Source: JAIQFF01 sp963725615
Lineage (GTDB): Bacteria; Acidobacteriota; Terriglobia; Terriglobales; Acidobacteriaceae
DNA: 64,000 nt
NCBI GenBank assembly: GCA_963725615.1
Contig: CAVRZO010000009.1
Location: 1 to 64,000 of the forward strand
Direction of reading: 5' to 3'
The translations under genes were made by a program, and so were the position numbers. Shown here piece after piece: positions 36,705 through 46,003 of the stretch; position 1 is the stretch's first letter; the number at the start of each line of letters is the position of its first letter. The notes below the pieces were generated by a model that saw nothing but the letters and a program-made list of their open reading frames with translations, searched no databases and had not been told where the DNA came from.

Positions 36705-36737
36705 TGGGCGGTGGTAAATCCGGCCGCTGCGGGCGAC

Positions 36738-37721
36738 TTATTTCTCTCGGGCGACGACGAAATCCGGGGCCCACAACAGGGCACGCTTGAATTCGCTGTC
36801 CGGGAAACTGCAAATCGCGTTTCGTGCCAGGGTGGCGTACTGGAGCGCGCGTGCAGTGGCCGCCTCGAGCGATCCGTAGTGCTCCAGAATCCCGATAATC
36901 TCGCGATGTGTGACTCGCTCGAAGGCCCGATCTTCCACGACCGTCTCGATCATTTCGCGTTCGTGAGGCGAACAGCGCTCCAGAGCGTGGATCACGGCCA
37001 TCGTGACTTTGCCTTCTCGCAAGTCACTGGCCACGGGTTTTCCCAGTACGCTTTCTGACGCGGTGAGGTCGAGCACATCGTCCACGATCTGGAAGGCCAT
37101 CCCCAGGTCGCGCCCGTACTGTCCCAGACTTGCCTCCTGTTCGGGAGTGGCCCCGCCCAGAATCGCACCCATGCGCATGCAGACCGAAAAAAGGCAAGCC
37201 GTCTTGCGGAAGATCAAATCAAAATACTCGTCGAGCGAAACCAGCTTGCCCAGCTTCTCCATCTGCAGCAGTTCGCCTTCGACCATTTGCTGGGTCAGGT
37301 CGATCAGCGTATCGAGGATGCGGAAGTTGCGCTCCTGCACCGCGACCTTGAAGGCCTGCATGTAGAGCCAGTCGCCCGCCAGCACACATTTGGAGTTGCC
37401 CCACTGCGTGTTGGCCGCGGGCCGGCCACGCCGCGTCTGGGCTTCGTCAATGATGTCGTCGTGAACCAGCGTCGCGGTGTGAATGATCTCGACCACCGCA
37501 CCCATGCGGATGGCGCCGCGTCCCTGGTAGTTGAACAATTTTGCCGCTAGCAGCAAGAGCGCGGGACGCAGGCGCTTGCCGCCGCCACCCCGCAGATATT
37601 CGCCAATTTCGGTGATGGCTTCGACGCCCGAGACCGTGTCCCGGCCAAACTCGCGCTCAATGGCCGCCAGGTCTTCGCGCAGCAGCTCGAAGATTTCTTT
37701 TCCGTTGATGGCCGCGGGCAT
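36738..37721 (-). CDS. Polyprenyl diphosphate synthase (octaprenyl/heptaprenyl type)
   Basis: This 327-aa trans-prenyltransferase elongates allylic diphosphates with isopentenyl diphosphate, making the quinone side chain or carrier lipid. The first aspartate-rich motif is HDDIIDEAQTRRGRP and the second is IVDDVLD. GGGGKRLRPALLLL marks the IPP-binding Lys-Arg-Arg region. Chain length cannot be read reliably. ATG 37721 is preferred; an in-frame GTG at 37727 overlaps the yajQ stop. It lies immediately downstream of yajQ. Confidence 0.92.
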   Translation of the reverse strand: MPAAINGKEIFELLREDLAAIEREFGRDTVSGVEAITEIGEYLRGGGGKRLRPALLLLAAKLFNYQGRGAIRMGAVVEIIHTATLVHDDIIDEAQTRRGRPAANTQWGNSKCVLAGDWLYMQAFKVAVQERNFRILDTLIDLTQQMVEGELLQMEKLGKLVSLDEYFDLIFRKTACLFSVCMRMGAILGGATPEQEASLGQYGRDLGMAFQIVDDVLDLTASESVLGKPVASDLREGKVTMAVIHALERCSPHEREMIETVVEDRAFERVTHREIIGILEHYGSLEAATARALQYATLARNAICSFPDSEFKRALLWAPDFVVAREK

Positions 37722-37726
37722 GCTCA

Positions 37727-38221
37727 CTAGTTTGTCCGGTAGTTCGTGAACTGCATATCAATCCCAAAATCCTTCTGCTTCAGCAGTGCGATGACCGCCT
37801 GTAGCGTGTCCCGGTCCTTGCCACTCACCCGAATGAGGTCTCCCTGAATCGAGGCCTGCACCTTGTTTTTCGAACTCTTGATCAGCTGCACAATCTCTTT
37901 GGCCTTCTCCATCGGGATCCCCTGCTGCAGGGTGATCTTCTGCTTGGCGGTGCCGCCCAGGGCCGATTCAATGACGCCGTGAGTCAGTCCTTTCAGCGGC
38001 ACGCCGCGCTTCGCCAGCTTTTGCTGCAGGATGTCGCTGACCGACTTCAATTTATATTCGTCGATCGAGTGCAGCACGATCGCATCTTTCTCGAGTTCGA
38101 TCTTGGACTTGGAGTCCTTCAAATCGAAGCGCGTGTGAACTTCTTTCGACGCCTGCTGGATGGCGTTGGAGACCTCTTCCAAATCGATCTTGCTCACGAT
38201 GTCAAATGTATTTTCGGGCAT
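37727..38221 (-). CDS. yajQ: YajQ family cyclic-di-GMP-binding protein
   Basis: This 164-aa protein has two ferredoxin-like repeats. N-terminal NTFDIVSKIDLEEVSNAIQQ and C-terminal DLIRVSGKDRDTLQAVIALL match the family. Members bind cyclic-di-GMP or nucleic acid and modulate transcription in some bacteria. It is the only c-di-GMP receptor here outside the PilZ group. Its stop overlaps the GTG that precedes the polyprenyl synthase ATG. Confidence 0.95.
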   Translation of the reverse strand: MPENTFDIVSKIDLEEVSNAIQQASKEVHTRFDLKDSKSKIELEKDAIVLHSIDEYKLKSVSDILQQKLAKRGVPLKGLTHGVIESALGGTAKQKITLQQGIPMEKAKEIVQLIKSSKNKVQASIQGDLIRVSGKDRDTLQAVIALLKQKDFGIDMQFTNYRTN

Positions 38222-38283
38222 GTCCGTAGCGCTTTCTGAAATCTATGAAAATGTAACCTCTGAGGGTACCAGAAGAAGCGGTT

Positions 38284-39108
38284 TCAACGCCGCAGTTCTT
38301 TGTTTTGGTTGGATTCAGCTAGTTTGAAAAAGGTGTAGAAATTGGAGGCGGTTTGCTGGCCGATATCTTCCGTCGAAAGTCCGCGGAGTTCGCCCAGTTG
38401 CCGGGCCACTTCCTTTACAAATACCGGCTCGTTGCGCTTGCCGCGATGCGGCACCGGCGCGAGAAATGGCGAATCGGTTTCGATGAGCACGCGTTCCAGC
38501 GGCACTTCCTTGGCGGCATCGCGGATGGGCTGCGCTTTGGGGAAGGTCACGTTGCCCGCGAACGAGATCATGAAGCCCAGGTCGAGGGCGCGTTTGGCGT
38601 AAGGCCAGGTGCCGGTGAAGCAGTGCAGAATCCCTCCCAGTCCACTGGTTTTCCAATGTTGTTCCAGAAGATTAAGGCAGTCGTCCCAGGCGTTGTCGCT
38701 GCCCGCGGAGGGCCGGCAATGAATGACGATCGGCAGTTTGGCCGCGCTCGCCAACTCCATTTGTCGCAAGAAGACTTGCTGCTGCACCTCGCGCGGCGAG
38801 TGATCGTAAAAGTAATCCAGCCCGATTTCGCCCCAGGCGATGACTTTGAGACGTTTCGCCAGGTGCTCAAGTTCCTGAAAGTCGGCGTCCGTGGCCAGTT
38901 TGGCCTCGTGCGGATGAATCCCGATGGTCGCGAGGATAAATTCGTGCCGCTCGGCTAACTGAATGCCGCAGTCCAAGGACCCGGGGCCGGTTCCGCTGCC
39001 AATGGCAACGATCTTCTCGATGCCGCCGTCCCGCGCACGCGCGATCATCAGCTCGCGGTCGGCGTCGAACTGCTCCATTTCGAGATGAGCGTGGGAGTCT
39101 ATGAACAC
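38284..39108 (-). CDS. tatD: TatD family metal-dependent DNase
   Basis: This 274-aa TIM-barrel hydrolase uses two metals. Motifs: DSHAHLEMEQFD at the N-terminus, WGEIGLDYFYDHSP, PIVIHCRPSAGSDNAW and LIETDSPFLAPVPHRGKRNE. TatD proteins act as 3'-5' exonucleases in DNA repair and RNA turnover. It lies directly downstream of metG on the minus strand with a repeat-filled 129-nt gap. metG-tatD pairing is common in bacteria. Confidence 0.95.
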   Translation of the reverse strand: MFIDSHAHLEMEQFDADRELMIARARDGGIEKIVAIGSGTGPGSLDCGIQLAERHEFILATIGIHPHEAKLATDADFQELEHLAKRLKVIAWGEIGLDYFYDHSPREVQQQVFLRQMELASAAKLPIVIHCRPSAGSDNAWDDCLNLLEQHWKTSGLGGILHCFTGTWPYAKRALDLGFMISFAGNVTFPKAQPIRDAAKEVPLERVLIETDSPFLAPVPHRGKRNEPVFVKEVARQLGELRGLSTEDIGQQTASNFYTFFKLAESNQNKELRR

Positions 39109-39156
39109 AGTCGTTGACCCAGTCGTTGGTCGTTCGTCATTGGTCGTCGGTCATCC
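39109..39156. repeat. 7-bp-period repeat (GTCGTTG type)
   Basis: Heptads GTCGTTG, GTCGTTC, GTCATTG, GTCGTCG and GTCATCC are in register between metG and tatD. The same sequence dialect occurs at 42672-42771. Confidence 0.7.
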
Positions 39157-39172
39157 GGGAATCGGCACCGGC

Positions 39173-39231
39173 CATGTGGGGACGGGTCTCTGACCCGTCC
39201 AGGCCGAGCGAAGCTCGGCAGGGGTTTCTGC
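39173..39231. repeat. ACGGGTC hairpin plus GAGCGAAGCTC hairpin
   Basis: ACGGGTC.TCT.GACCCGT is followed by GGCCGAGCGAAGCTCGGC. The copy at 55616-55665 carries the same pair with a compensated base change in the second stem. Confidence 0.7.
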
Positions 39232-39237
39232 CCAAAT

Positions 39238-41262
39238 CTACTTCAGCCTCGTCCCGACCGGCACATCTTCGAGAAAGGCCGCCAACACCGGCTTTCCGCC
39301 CTCGGGCGATGCAGCGACGATCATTCCATTCGATTCGAGTCCACGCAATTTCCGGGGCGCCAGGTTCACGACGATAACAACCTTGCGGCCCACCAGCGTC
39401 TCGGGCGAATAGGCCTCGGCGATCCCGGCTACCACCTGCCGCACTTCAGTCCCGAGATCAACTTCCAGTCGCAGCAACTTGTCGGCGCCCTTAACTCTCT
39501 CGGCGACTTTCACTTGGCCCACGCGCAATTCAACTTTGGCGAAGTCTTCAATGCTGATCTTGCCGTCAGGGAGGGTCGCGGCGGGTTTCGGTGCGGGCGT
39601 GCTCACGGATGGCGCGGGAGCATCAACCTTCTTGTCGTTTTTCTCCTCAATCCTCGTTTCTTCGACCGCAGCCGTAGCGCCGCGTCCCAGTTCTTCCATT
39701 TGCTGCATCCTTTCAATAGCGCTTTTGTCCGCGCGGGGAAATACGGGTTGTACGTCGCCGAGCTTCGTCCCGAGCCTAAGCTGCCCCCACTGCAAATCCG
39801 ACAGCAAGAATTTTCTGATATCGCCTAGTCCCAGCTGTCCCCAGATTTTCGCTGTGGCTTCCGGAATCACGGGATGGGCCAGCGCGGTCACGATGCGAAG
39901 GGCTTCTGCGCTGGTATAGAGAATGGTGGCCAGGCGCGAGCGGCTTTCGTCGTCCTGCTTTTCACCCAGCGCCCAGGGCTGACTCTCGACGATGTACTTG
40001 TCGACTGCCCCCACCAAGCCCCACGCCACTTCCAAAGCGCGCGAAAACTGGCACTGGTCGAATAGCGTATTGAATTCCGCGATCGTCCGGCGCGCAGCTT
40101 CAGCAATCGCATTCTCCTGGGCCGTGAGGGTTGCGGCGCGCGAGGGATACGGCACCTCGCCTTTGAAATAGCGAGTGATCATGGTGAGCGTACGACTGGC
40201 CAGATTGCCCAGCCCGTTGGCCAGATCGGAGTTGTAACGCTGCACCAGCGCGTCGAAGGAGAACGACCCGTCCTGTCCGAAGACGATTTCGCGTAGCAGA
40301 AAGTAGCGCAAGGCGTCGGCGCCCAGCACGTCAAGAATGGTCTCCGTGCGCACAATATTTCCGCGCGACTTCGACATCTTGCTTTCTTCGAACAGCAGCC
40401 AGCCATGCGCCATGATCTTCTGGGGCACAGGCAGTCCCGCGGCCATCAGGAACGCCGGCCAGTAGACGCAGTGGAAGCGCACGATCTCCTTGCCGATCAT
40501 CTGCAGATCGGCGGGCCAATACTTGTCGTATTTCGCGGTGTCTTCCGATCCGTAGCCCAGCGCGGTGATGTAGTTCGCCAGCGCGTCCCACCAGACGTAA
40601 ATCACGTGCTTGGGATCGTCAGGAACCGGAATGCCCCAGGAGAACGTGCTGCGGCTTACCGAAAGATCGCGCAGGCCGGAGCGCACGAAGGACATCACCT
40701 CATTGCGTCGCGTTTCGGGGCGGATGAAATCAGGCTGACTGGTGTAGAGCTCGAGCAGCTTGTCCTGGAATGCCGAGAGCTTGAAAAAATAGTTGTCTTC
40801 CTGCACGGTTTCGGTGGGGCGTCCACATTCGGGGCAGGGCGCGCCGGCGCCGACCACGTCTACGTAAAGTTCGTCAAACACGCAATACTGCCCCGTGTAG
40901 CTCCCCTTATAGATGTAGCCGTTGTCTCGGATACGGCGCCACAGAGCCTGTACGCCCTGCTTGTGTTTGTCGGACGTGGTGCGGATGAAGTCGTCGTAGG
41001 TCAGGCCCATCCGGTCCCAGAGGGCGCGGAACTCGGCGGAGACTTCGTTGGTGAGCTGTTGCGGAGTTTTCCCCGCGGCTTGCGCGGCGCGTTCGATCTT
41101 CTGCCCGTGCTCGTCGGTGCCGGTGAGGAAATAGGTATCGAAGCCCATCAGGCGCTGGCGCCGGGCAATGGTGTCGCAGGCGATGGTGGTGTAAGCGTGT
41201 CCGATGTGAGGTCGGGCGTTCACGTAATAAATCGGTGTCGTGATGTAAAACTTTTTGCTCAT
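39238..41262 (-). CDS. metG: Methionyl-tRNA synthetase
   Basis: This 674-aa class I synthetase charges tRNA-Met. HIGH is PHIGHAYTTIACD, KMSKS is SKMSKSRGNIV, and the zinc knuckle is at CVFDELYVD.....CPECGRP. The C-terminal 110 residues form the EMAP/CsaA tRNA-binding domain (IEDFAKVELRVGQVKVAERV), used for dimerisation. Length is typical for the two-domain form. tatD follows on the same strand. Confidence 0.98.
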   Translation of the reverse strand: MSKKFYITTPIYYVNARPHIGHAYTTIACDTIARRQRLMGFDTYFLTGTDEHGQKIERAAQAAGKTPQQLTNEVSAEFRALWDRMGLTYDDFIRTTSDKHKQGVQALWRRIRDNGYIYKGSYTGQYCVFDELYVDVVGAGAPCPECGRPTETVQEDNYFFKLSAFQDKLLELYTSQPDFIRPETRRNEVMSFVRSGLRDLSVSRSTFSWGIPVPDDPKHVIYVWWDALANYITALGYGSEDTAKYDKYWPADLQMIGKEIVRFHCVYWPAFLMAAGLPVPQKIMAHGWLLFEESKMSKSRGNIVRTETILDVLGADALRYFLLREIVFGQDGSFSFDALVQRYNSDLANGLGNLASRTLTMITRYFKGEVPYPSRAATLTAQENAIAEAARRTIAEFNTLFDQCQFSRALEVAWGLVGAVDKYIVESQPWALGEKQDDESRSRLATILYTSAEALRIVTALAHPVIPEATAKIWGQLGLGDIRKFLLSDLQWGQLRLGTKLGDVQPVFPRADKSAIERMQQMEELGRGATAAVEETRIEEKNDKKVDAPAPSVSTPAPKPAATLPDGKISIEDFAKVELRVGQVKVAERVKGADKLLRLEVDLGTEVRQVVAGIAEAYSPETLVGRKVVIVVNLAPRKLRGLESNGMIVAASPEGGKPVLAAFLEDVPVGTRLK

Positions 41263-41299
41263 TTGGGTTTCTTGCGTTGACTGTCCGGAGCGTGCGTTC

Positions 41300-42664
41300 C
41301 TAGCTCTTAAGGGCCTTCAAATAGGCTTCCATGGCCTCATTCATCACGCTTTTCAGCGGGACACGGTTCGCGGCCGCGATTTTCCTGCAATCTTCATACT
41401 CCGGCGCGTAGTTGGTGATGGTGCCATTCATGCTGGCAATCTTCAATCGTACGTCTCCCCAGCGGGTTACTACATTGACCCACTTTCGCGCCAGTGTCTG
41501 ACGTTGCTCTTCGCGCCGCCGGACGCCCAGCGTGCTGGTCTCGGTGAAAATAATCTGGGTCAGCCTGGGCGCGTCTTCCGGTTTCGACAACACGGTCAGC
41601 AACATTCCCGGACGATTCTTCTTCATCTGCACCGGCACGGCAAAAGTATCGAGCGCGCCGGCTTCAAGCAATCGCTCGACCACGTAGCCGAACACCTGCG
41701 GATTCAAGTCGTCGAGGTTGGCTTCGAGTACGCTGATGGTTTCCTGTGAAGTGTTCTCCGCACGAACCCCCTGTGACTCGCCGATCGTGAGACGAACCAC
41801 GTTGGCATGACCGGGAAAGTCTCGCGAGCCGGCGCCATATCCGGATTTCTCAATCGTCATCGCCGGGAACGGCGCGAACCGATTGACCAGCGTCTTGACG
41901 ATCGCCGCGCCTGTCGGGGTGACCAGTTCCACCTGTATGCCGGAGGAATAAACCGGCGCGCCCTGCAACAACTCGACCGTCGCCGGGACCGGCACCGGCA
42001 AAACTCCGTGAGCGCATTTCACCGTGCCTCCACCGACGTTCAACGGAGAGCACACAATCTCATCCACTCCCAACGCTTCGGCTCCAACCGCCGAGCAGAT
42101 GATGTCCACCATCGCGTCTACAGCGCCCACTTCGTGAAAGTGCACCTTTTCAATGTCATCGTCATGAATCTTGGCTTCCGCTGCGCCCAGCGCCTCGAAG
42201 ATAGCAATCGCGGTGCGCTTTGCGCCATCACTGATACCGGCTTGGCGAATGATCTCGCGTATTTCGCTCAGGCCGCGGCCATGCTCGCGACTGTGTGGCG
42301 CGGGCGCCCCCGCCCGCGTGCCCTCATGTCCAGACTGAACGTAGTTATGCTCCCGAAGCTCGACATGCTCAGGGCCGTGCTTATGGCCGTGTTCATGCCC
42401 ATGATCATGTTCATGTTTGTGCGCGCGACTCTGCTGCTCGGCGAATACCTCGCGCGGCAATTCCTTTTCTCCGTGCACAAACACATCCACTTTGGTCGCG
42501 GTGATACCGCTGCGGCTAACCCGTGAAACTTCCAGGCGAGCTCCGATGTTTAGAGCCGCGACCGTATCCTCGAAGAGCTTCGCTGGCACTCCCGCGTCTA
42601 TCAAGGCGCCGAGGAACATATCGCCGCTCATGCCGGAGAAGCAGTCGAGGTAGGCTATGCGCAT
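41300..42664 (-). CDS. larC: Nickel-pincer cofactor biosynthesis protein LarC
   Basis: This 454-aa CTP-dependent nickel insertase matures the nickel-pincer nucleotide of lactate racemase and its relatives. MRIAYLDCFSGMSGDMFLGA is the family N-terminus; a His-rich loop (HKHEHDHGHEHGHKHGPEH) near residues 75-95 binds metal. In some lactobacilli LarC is made by ribosomal frameshifting as two ORFs; here it is one. The stretch after the loop (GHEGTRAGAPAPHSREHG) is encoded by a palindromic repeat at 42294-42330. larA, larB and larE are not in the window. ATG 42664 is chosen because it gives the family start. Confidence 0.92.
   Translation of the reverse strand: MRIAYLDCFSGMSGDMFLGALIDAGVPAKLFEDTVAALNIGARLEVSRVSRSGITATKVDVFVHGEKELPREVFAEQQSRAHKHEHDHGHEHGHKHGPEHVELREHNYVQSGHEGTRAGAPAPHSREHGRGLSEIREIIRQAGISDGAKRTAIAIFEALGAAEAKIHDDDIEKVHFHEVGAVDAMVDIICSAVGAEALGVDEIVCSPLNVGGGTVKCAHGVLPVPVPATVELLQGAPVYSSGIQVELVTPTGAAIVKTLVNRFAPFPAMTIEKSGYGAGSRDFPGHANVVRLTIGESQGVRAENTSQETISVLEANLDDLNPQVFGYVVERLLEAGALDTFAVPVQMKKNRPGMLLTVLSKPEDAPRLTQIIFTETSTLGVRRREEQRQTLARKWVNVVTRWGDVRLKIASMNGTITNYAPEYEDCRKIAAANRVPLKSVMNEAMEAYLKALKS
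42294..42330. repeat. Palindromic repeat embedded in larC
   Basis: GGCGCGGGCG and CGCCCGCG form the palindrome, with a GTGCCCTCATG flank. It resembles the element at 25325-25413 and keeps the larC frame open. Confidence 0.5.
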
Positions 42665-42671
42665 AGGAAAT

Positions 42672-42771
42672 CGGTTGTTGGTCGTTCGTCCTTGGTCGTT
42701 GGTCAAAACCCTGTTCTATGGAGGCGCTGCCGGACGAAGGACCAACGACAAAAGACCACCGACCAACGACA
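42672..42771. repeat. Inverted 7-bp-period repeats between larC and argS
   Basis: GTCGTTC, GTCCTTG and GTCGTTG heptads at 42680-42705 face inverted ones (GACCAAC, GACAAAA, GACCACC, GACCAAC) at 42739-42770. They occupy the divergent promoter space. Confidence 0.7.
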
Positions 42772-42865
42772 TTTTCATCATAGGGAACAGCGGAACCTGC
42801 GTCAAACCTCGCGGTGCTGTGCGGTTTGCTACAATTTCTCTTTCTTCAACAGCTTAGGGGAATTC

Positions 42866-44866
42866 TTGTATCGCCATCTCGAACGACGGCTCGCCCAACA
42901 CGTGCGCGAATTTCTGCGGCGCACTTACGATCTGGACCTGGCCAAAATCGTCATCGAGCAGCCGCCCAAGGTGGAGTTTGGCGAATACGCCTTGCCGCTG
43001 GCGTTTGAGCTGGCCAAGAAGTTACGCAAGGCTCCGCGCAAGATTGCCGAGGAGATCGTCAACGGAATAGGCCCCATCCCGGGCTTTGAGAAGCTGGAGT
43101 TGGCGGGTGCGGGTTACATCAACGCGCGGCTCAGGCGCGAAGAGCTTGCTGCCAAGCTGATCGCCGACGAAAGGCCGCGCGCCGAGATCCCTGCCGGCAA
43201 GATTCTGGTTGAACACTCCAGCATAAATCCCAACAAGGCCGCCCATGTCGGACATCTGCGGAATGCCATTCTCGGCGACACGTTTGTCCGCCTGTTGCGG
43301 TTTGCGGGCAGGGAAGTGGATGTTCAGAACTACATTGACAACACAGGCGTTCAGGTTGCTGACGTAGTCGTGGGATTTCTGAACATCGAGAAAAAATCGC
43401 GCGTCGAGATCGAACTGCTGGCGCGCCAGTCCCGCTTCGACTACTACTGCTGGGACCTGTACGCCAGGGTTTCGCATTGGTACGCCGAGGACAAAGAAAA
43501 TCTGCGAGTGCGCCAAGAGGTTTTGCACGCCATCGAGCAAGGCAACAATGAGAGCGCCGCGGTCGCCGATGTGATTTCGATCGCAGTTCTGCGGCGTCAT
43601 CTCGAGACCATGGATCGTCTCGATATTGAATACGACTTCCTGCCGCGCGAAAGCGAGATCCTCCATCTTCATTTCTGGGACGCTGCTTTCACCAAGCTGA
43701 AGGAAGGCGGCGTGCTTTTCTTTGAAACGGAAGGCAAGAATAAAGGTTGCTGGGTGATGCGGCGGGCGGGAACGTCAAAGTCGGAGGGCGCCGAGGTTTC
43801 CACCGAGGACGCAGGGAAAGATCAGGTTGCTGAAGAAGACCAGAAAGTGATCGTCCGTTCCAATGGAACGGTGGGCTACGTCGGCAAAGACATCGCCTAT
43901 CACCTGTGGAAGTTTGGCCTGCTGGGACGTGACTTCGGCTATCGCAAGTTCTATCGCTATCCCAACGGACATGACTGCTGGCTTTCAACTGCGGTGGGCG
44001 CGCTGGACCATCCCCACTTCGGCGGCGTCGCGGAAATCTACAATGTGATTGACGCCCGCCAGTCGGAGGCGCAGAACACAGTCATTGAAGCGCTGCGCGG
44101 TCTCGGATACAACGAGCAGGCTGACCACTACACCCACTTCTCCTACGAGATGGTCGCGCTCACACCAAGCTGCGCCGCCGAGCTCGGGTACCAGCTTTCG
44201 GATGAAGACAAAAGCCGCCCGTACATTGAAGTCTCCGGCCGTAAGGGGTTTGGCGTGAAAGCCGACGACCTGCTTGACCGGCTGATCGCGTCGGCGAAGA
44301 ACGAGGTGGACGGCCGCCATCCTCAATTGACGGAAGCCGAGCGCATCACCATCGCCACTCAGATTGCGGTCGGGGCCCTGCGCTATTTCATGCTGAAGTT
44401 CACCAAGTCGTCGGTGATTGCGTTTGATTTCAAAGAAGCGTTGAGCTTCGAAGGCGAGACTGGCCCTTACGCGCAGTACGCCGTGGTGCGTGCGGCCAAC
44501 ATCTTCCGCAAGGGCGGCTTCGATCCGGAGGAATTTGACAGGAATCCGGCGGCCCGGCCTTCGATTGCTGATCTGGCAAAATACTTGACCGGTGAAACGG
44601 CAAACGAAATATGGGAATTGTGGCTGGCTGCGGCCAAGACTTCCTACATCATTGATCAATCGATCGCCACGACCGAGCCCGCGTACCTGGCCAAGCACGC
44701 ATTCCAACTGGCCCAGCTATTCAATACCTTCTACCATCGCCATCCCATCCTGAGTGAGGCGGACGCGGGTCGTCAGAAGTTTCTACTGGCCACCGTGGCG
44801 GTTGTGCGCAGGGAATTGGCGCGGGTGCTGGCGGTCATGGGCATCAGCGTACCGGCCGTCATGTAA
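42866..44866 (+). CDS. argS: Arginyl-tRNA synthetase
   Basis: This 666-aa class Ia synthetase has the N-terminal Arg-tRNA domain (RHLERRLAQHVREFLRRTYD), the HIGH-like motif HVGHLRNAILGD within SSINPNKAAHVGH, and the DALR anticodon-binding C-terminus with FNTFYHRHPIL. The TTG start at 42866 is preferred. AGGGG stands upstream, and the long in-frame extension to 42692 is non-conserved and reads heptad-repeat DNA. It is convergent with the beta-propeller gene, with only 12 nt between the stops. Confidence 0.95.
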   Translation: MYRHLERRLAQHVREFLRRTYDLDLAKIVIEQPPKVEFGEYALPLAFELAKKLRKAPRKIAEEIVNGIGPIPGFEKLELAGAGYINARLRREELAAKLIADERPRAEIPAGKILVEHSSINPNKAAHVGHLRNAILGDTFVRLLRFAGREVDVQNYIDNTGVQVADVVVGFLNIEKKSRVEIELLARQSRFDYYCWDLYARVSHWYAEDKENLRVRQEVLHAIEQGNNESAAVADVISIAVLRRHLETMDRLDIEYDFLPRESEILHLHFWDAAFTKLKEGGVLFFETEGKNKGCWVMRRAGTSKSEGAEVSTEDAGKDQVAEEDQKVIVRSNGTVGYVGKDIAYHLWKFGLLGRDFGYRKFYRYPNGHDCWLSTAVGALDHPHFGGVAEIYNVIDARQSEAQNTVIEALRGLGYNEQADHYTHFSYEMVALTPSCAAELGYQLSDEDKSRPYIEVSGRKGFGVKADDLLDRLIASAKNEVDGRHPQLTEAERITIATQIAVGALRYFMLKFTKSSVIAFDFKEALSFEGETGPYAQYAVVRAANIFRKGGFDPEEFDRNPAARPSIADLAKYLTGETANEIWELWLAAAKTSYIIDQSIATTEPAYLAKHAFQLAQLFNTFYHRHPILSEADAGRQKFLLATVAVVRRELARVLAVMGISVPAVM

Positions 44867-44878
44867 CGGATATTTTTC

Positions 44879-45928
44879 TTACTTGCTCACCACTAGCACC
44901 ACAAAACTGTCAGGCAAAATCGTGGGCCGGGGATGAGGTTGCTCGGCTGTTGGTGCCGGAGGCGGCCCGAAGTCTGCGGTGACCAGGAAAACCCGGTGCT
45001 TCACGGGATCAAGCGTCATGGTACGCGCGCCACGTTTGGTCGGAACATTTTCGCTAACGCTGAATTTGCCGGGAGAGTCTTCGTGCACGATGGTGAGCAC
45101 GCCCTCGCCGCAGGAAGCGAATGCCAGCCCGGTTTCCGGGTCGAACCCATTTGCATCCACGCCGCTGCCGATCGGGAGCGTCGAGACGAGCTTGCCGCTG
45201 TCGGCATCGACGATCGCCATCCGTTTGTTGCTGCAACCGGAGAACAGCCGCCGATGTTTGCGATCGATGGCCAATCCTGACGGCTCCTCGCACGGAGCCA
45301 GCGGCCAGCGTGCCTTCACCTCCAATTTGGTGGGATCGAGTGCCATTAATTCGCTCTTGTCTTCAATGTTGACGAAGATTTCACCTTTTTCGTCACTGAC
45401 CGCAAACTCGGGCTTCCCGTCCACTTTGATCGTGCCCACAACCTCGCCCTGGGCGGCGTCTATCGCGGTGACATCATTGCTCCTGCCGTTGAAAGCGAAG
45501 ACTCGCTTGCTGGCTGGATCGTAAAGAATCGCGTCCGGATTGTCGCCAACCTTAATCTTGTTGAGCGCTTTCAGACTCTTCAGATCGAAAACAGTCACTG
45601 TCCCGTCACGACCATTGCTGACGAAGCCGCGGCCAAACTCCGGCGCCAGGGCAATGCCATGAACGCCCGGAGTGTCAGGGATATCGCCCACGGGCTGTCC
45701 GGAATCCGCGTCGATCACGATGACGTGCGTGGATCGGGAAATGTACAGACGGTTCGAGGTGTTGTCGAACGTCAGATAGTCCCATCCTCCCTCACCGCCC
45801 AACTTGTAGCTTTTGACTACGTGGTAGCCCGCAGCTGCCGCCAAACCAGACGTAACCAGGACCAGAGTGACCAGAGTGGCGCTGGCTCTCACAACGCGAG
45901 ATTGCTTCATGCGGTTCATTTGCTTCAC
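44879..45928 (-). CDS. Secreted YncE/YVTN-type beta-propeller protein
   Basis: This 349-aa protein has a signal peptide (ATLVTLVLVTSGLAAAAGYH) and repeated propeller blades. Examples are WDYLTFDNTSNRLYISRSTH, GIALAPEFGRGFVSNGRDG and DAILYDPASKRVFAFNGRS. These are 40-residue repeats of the YncE/surface-antigen kind. It ends LPDSFVVLVVSK. Propellers of this type bind DNA, redox cofactors or partners; no function can be assigned. The start may instead be the second Met (45913). Confidence 0.85.
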   Translation of the reverse strand: MKQMNRMKQSRVVRASATLVTLVLVTSGLAAAAGYHVVKSYKLGGEGGWDYLTFDNTSNRLYISRSTHVIVIDADSGQPVGDIPDTPGVHGIALAPEFGRGFVSNGRDGTVTVFDLKSLKALNKIKVGDNPDAILYDPASKRVFAFNGRSNDVTAIDAAQGEVVGTIKVDGKPEFAVSDEKGEIFVNIEDKSELMALDPTKLEVKARWPLAPCEEPSGLAIDRKHRRLFSGCSNKRMAIVDADSGKLVSTLPIGSGVDANGFDPETGLAFASCGEGVLTIVHEDSPGKFSVSENVPTKRGARTMTLDPVKHRVFLVTADFGPPPAPTAEQPHPRPTILPDSFVVLVVSK

Positions 45929-46003
45929 CCATCATGTAAAGGTAATAACCAAAGTACTCGACCGTAACTTTACCCTAAGTTGAAACCCTCCTAGACTGCT
46001 TTC

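Noticed and set aside
42692..42865. Long N-terminal extension of ArgS and an in-frame ATG at 42692
   Set aside because: It reads heptad-repeat DNA and lacks conservation; the TTG at 42866 gives the normal ArgS start and has a ribosome-binding site.
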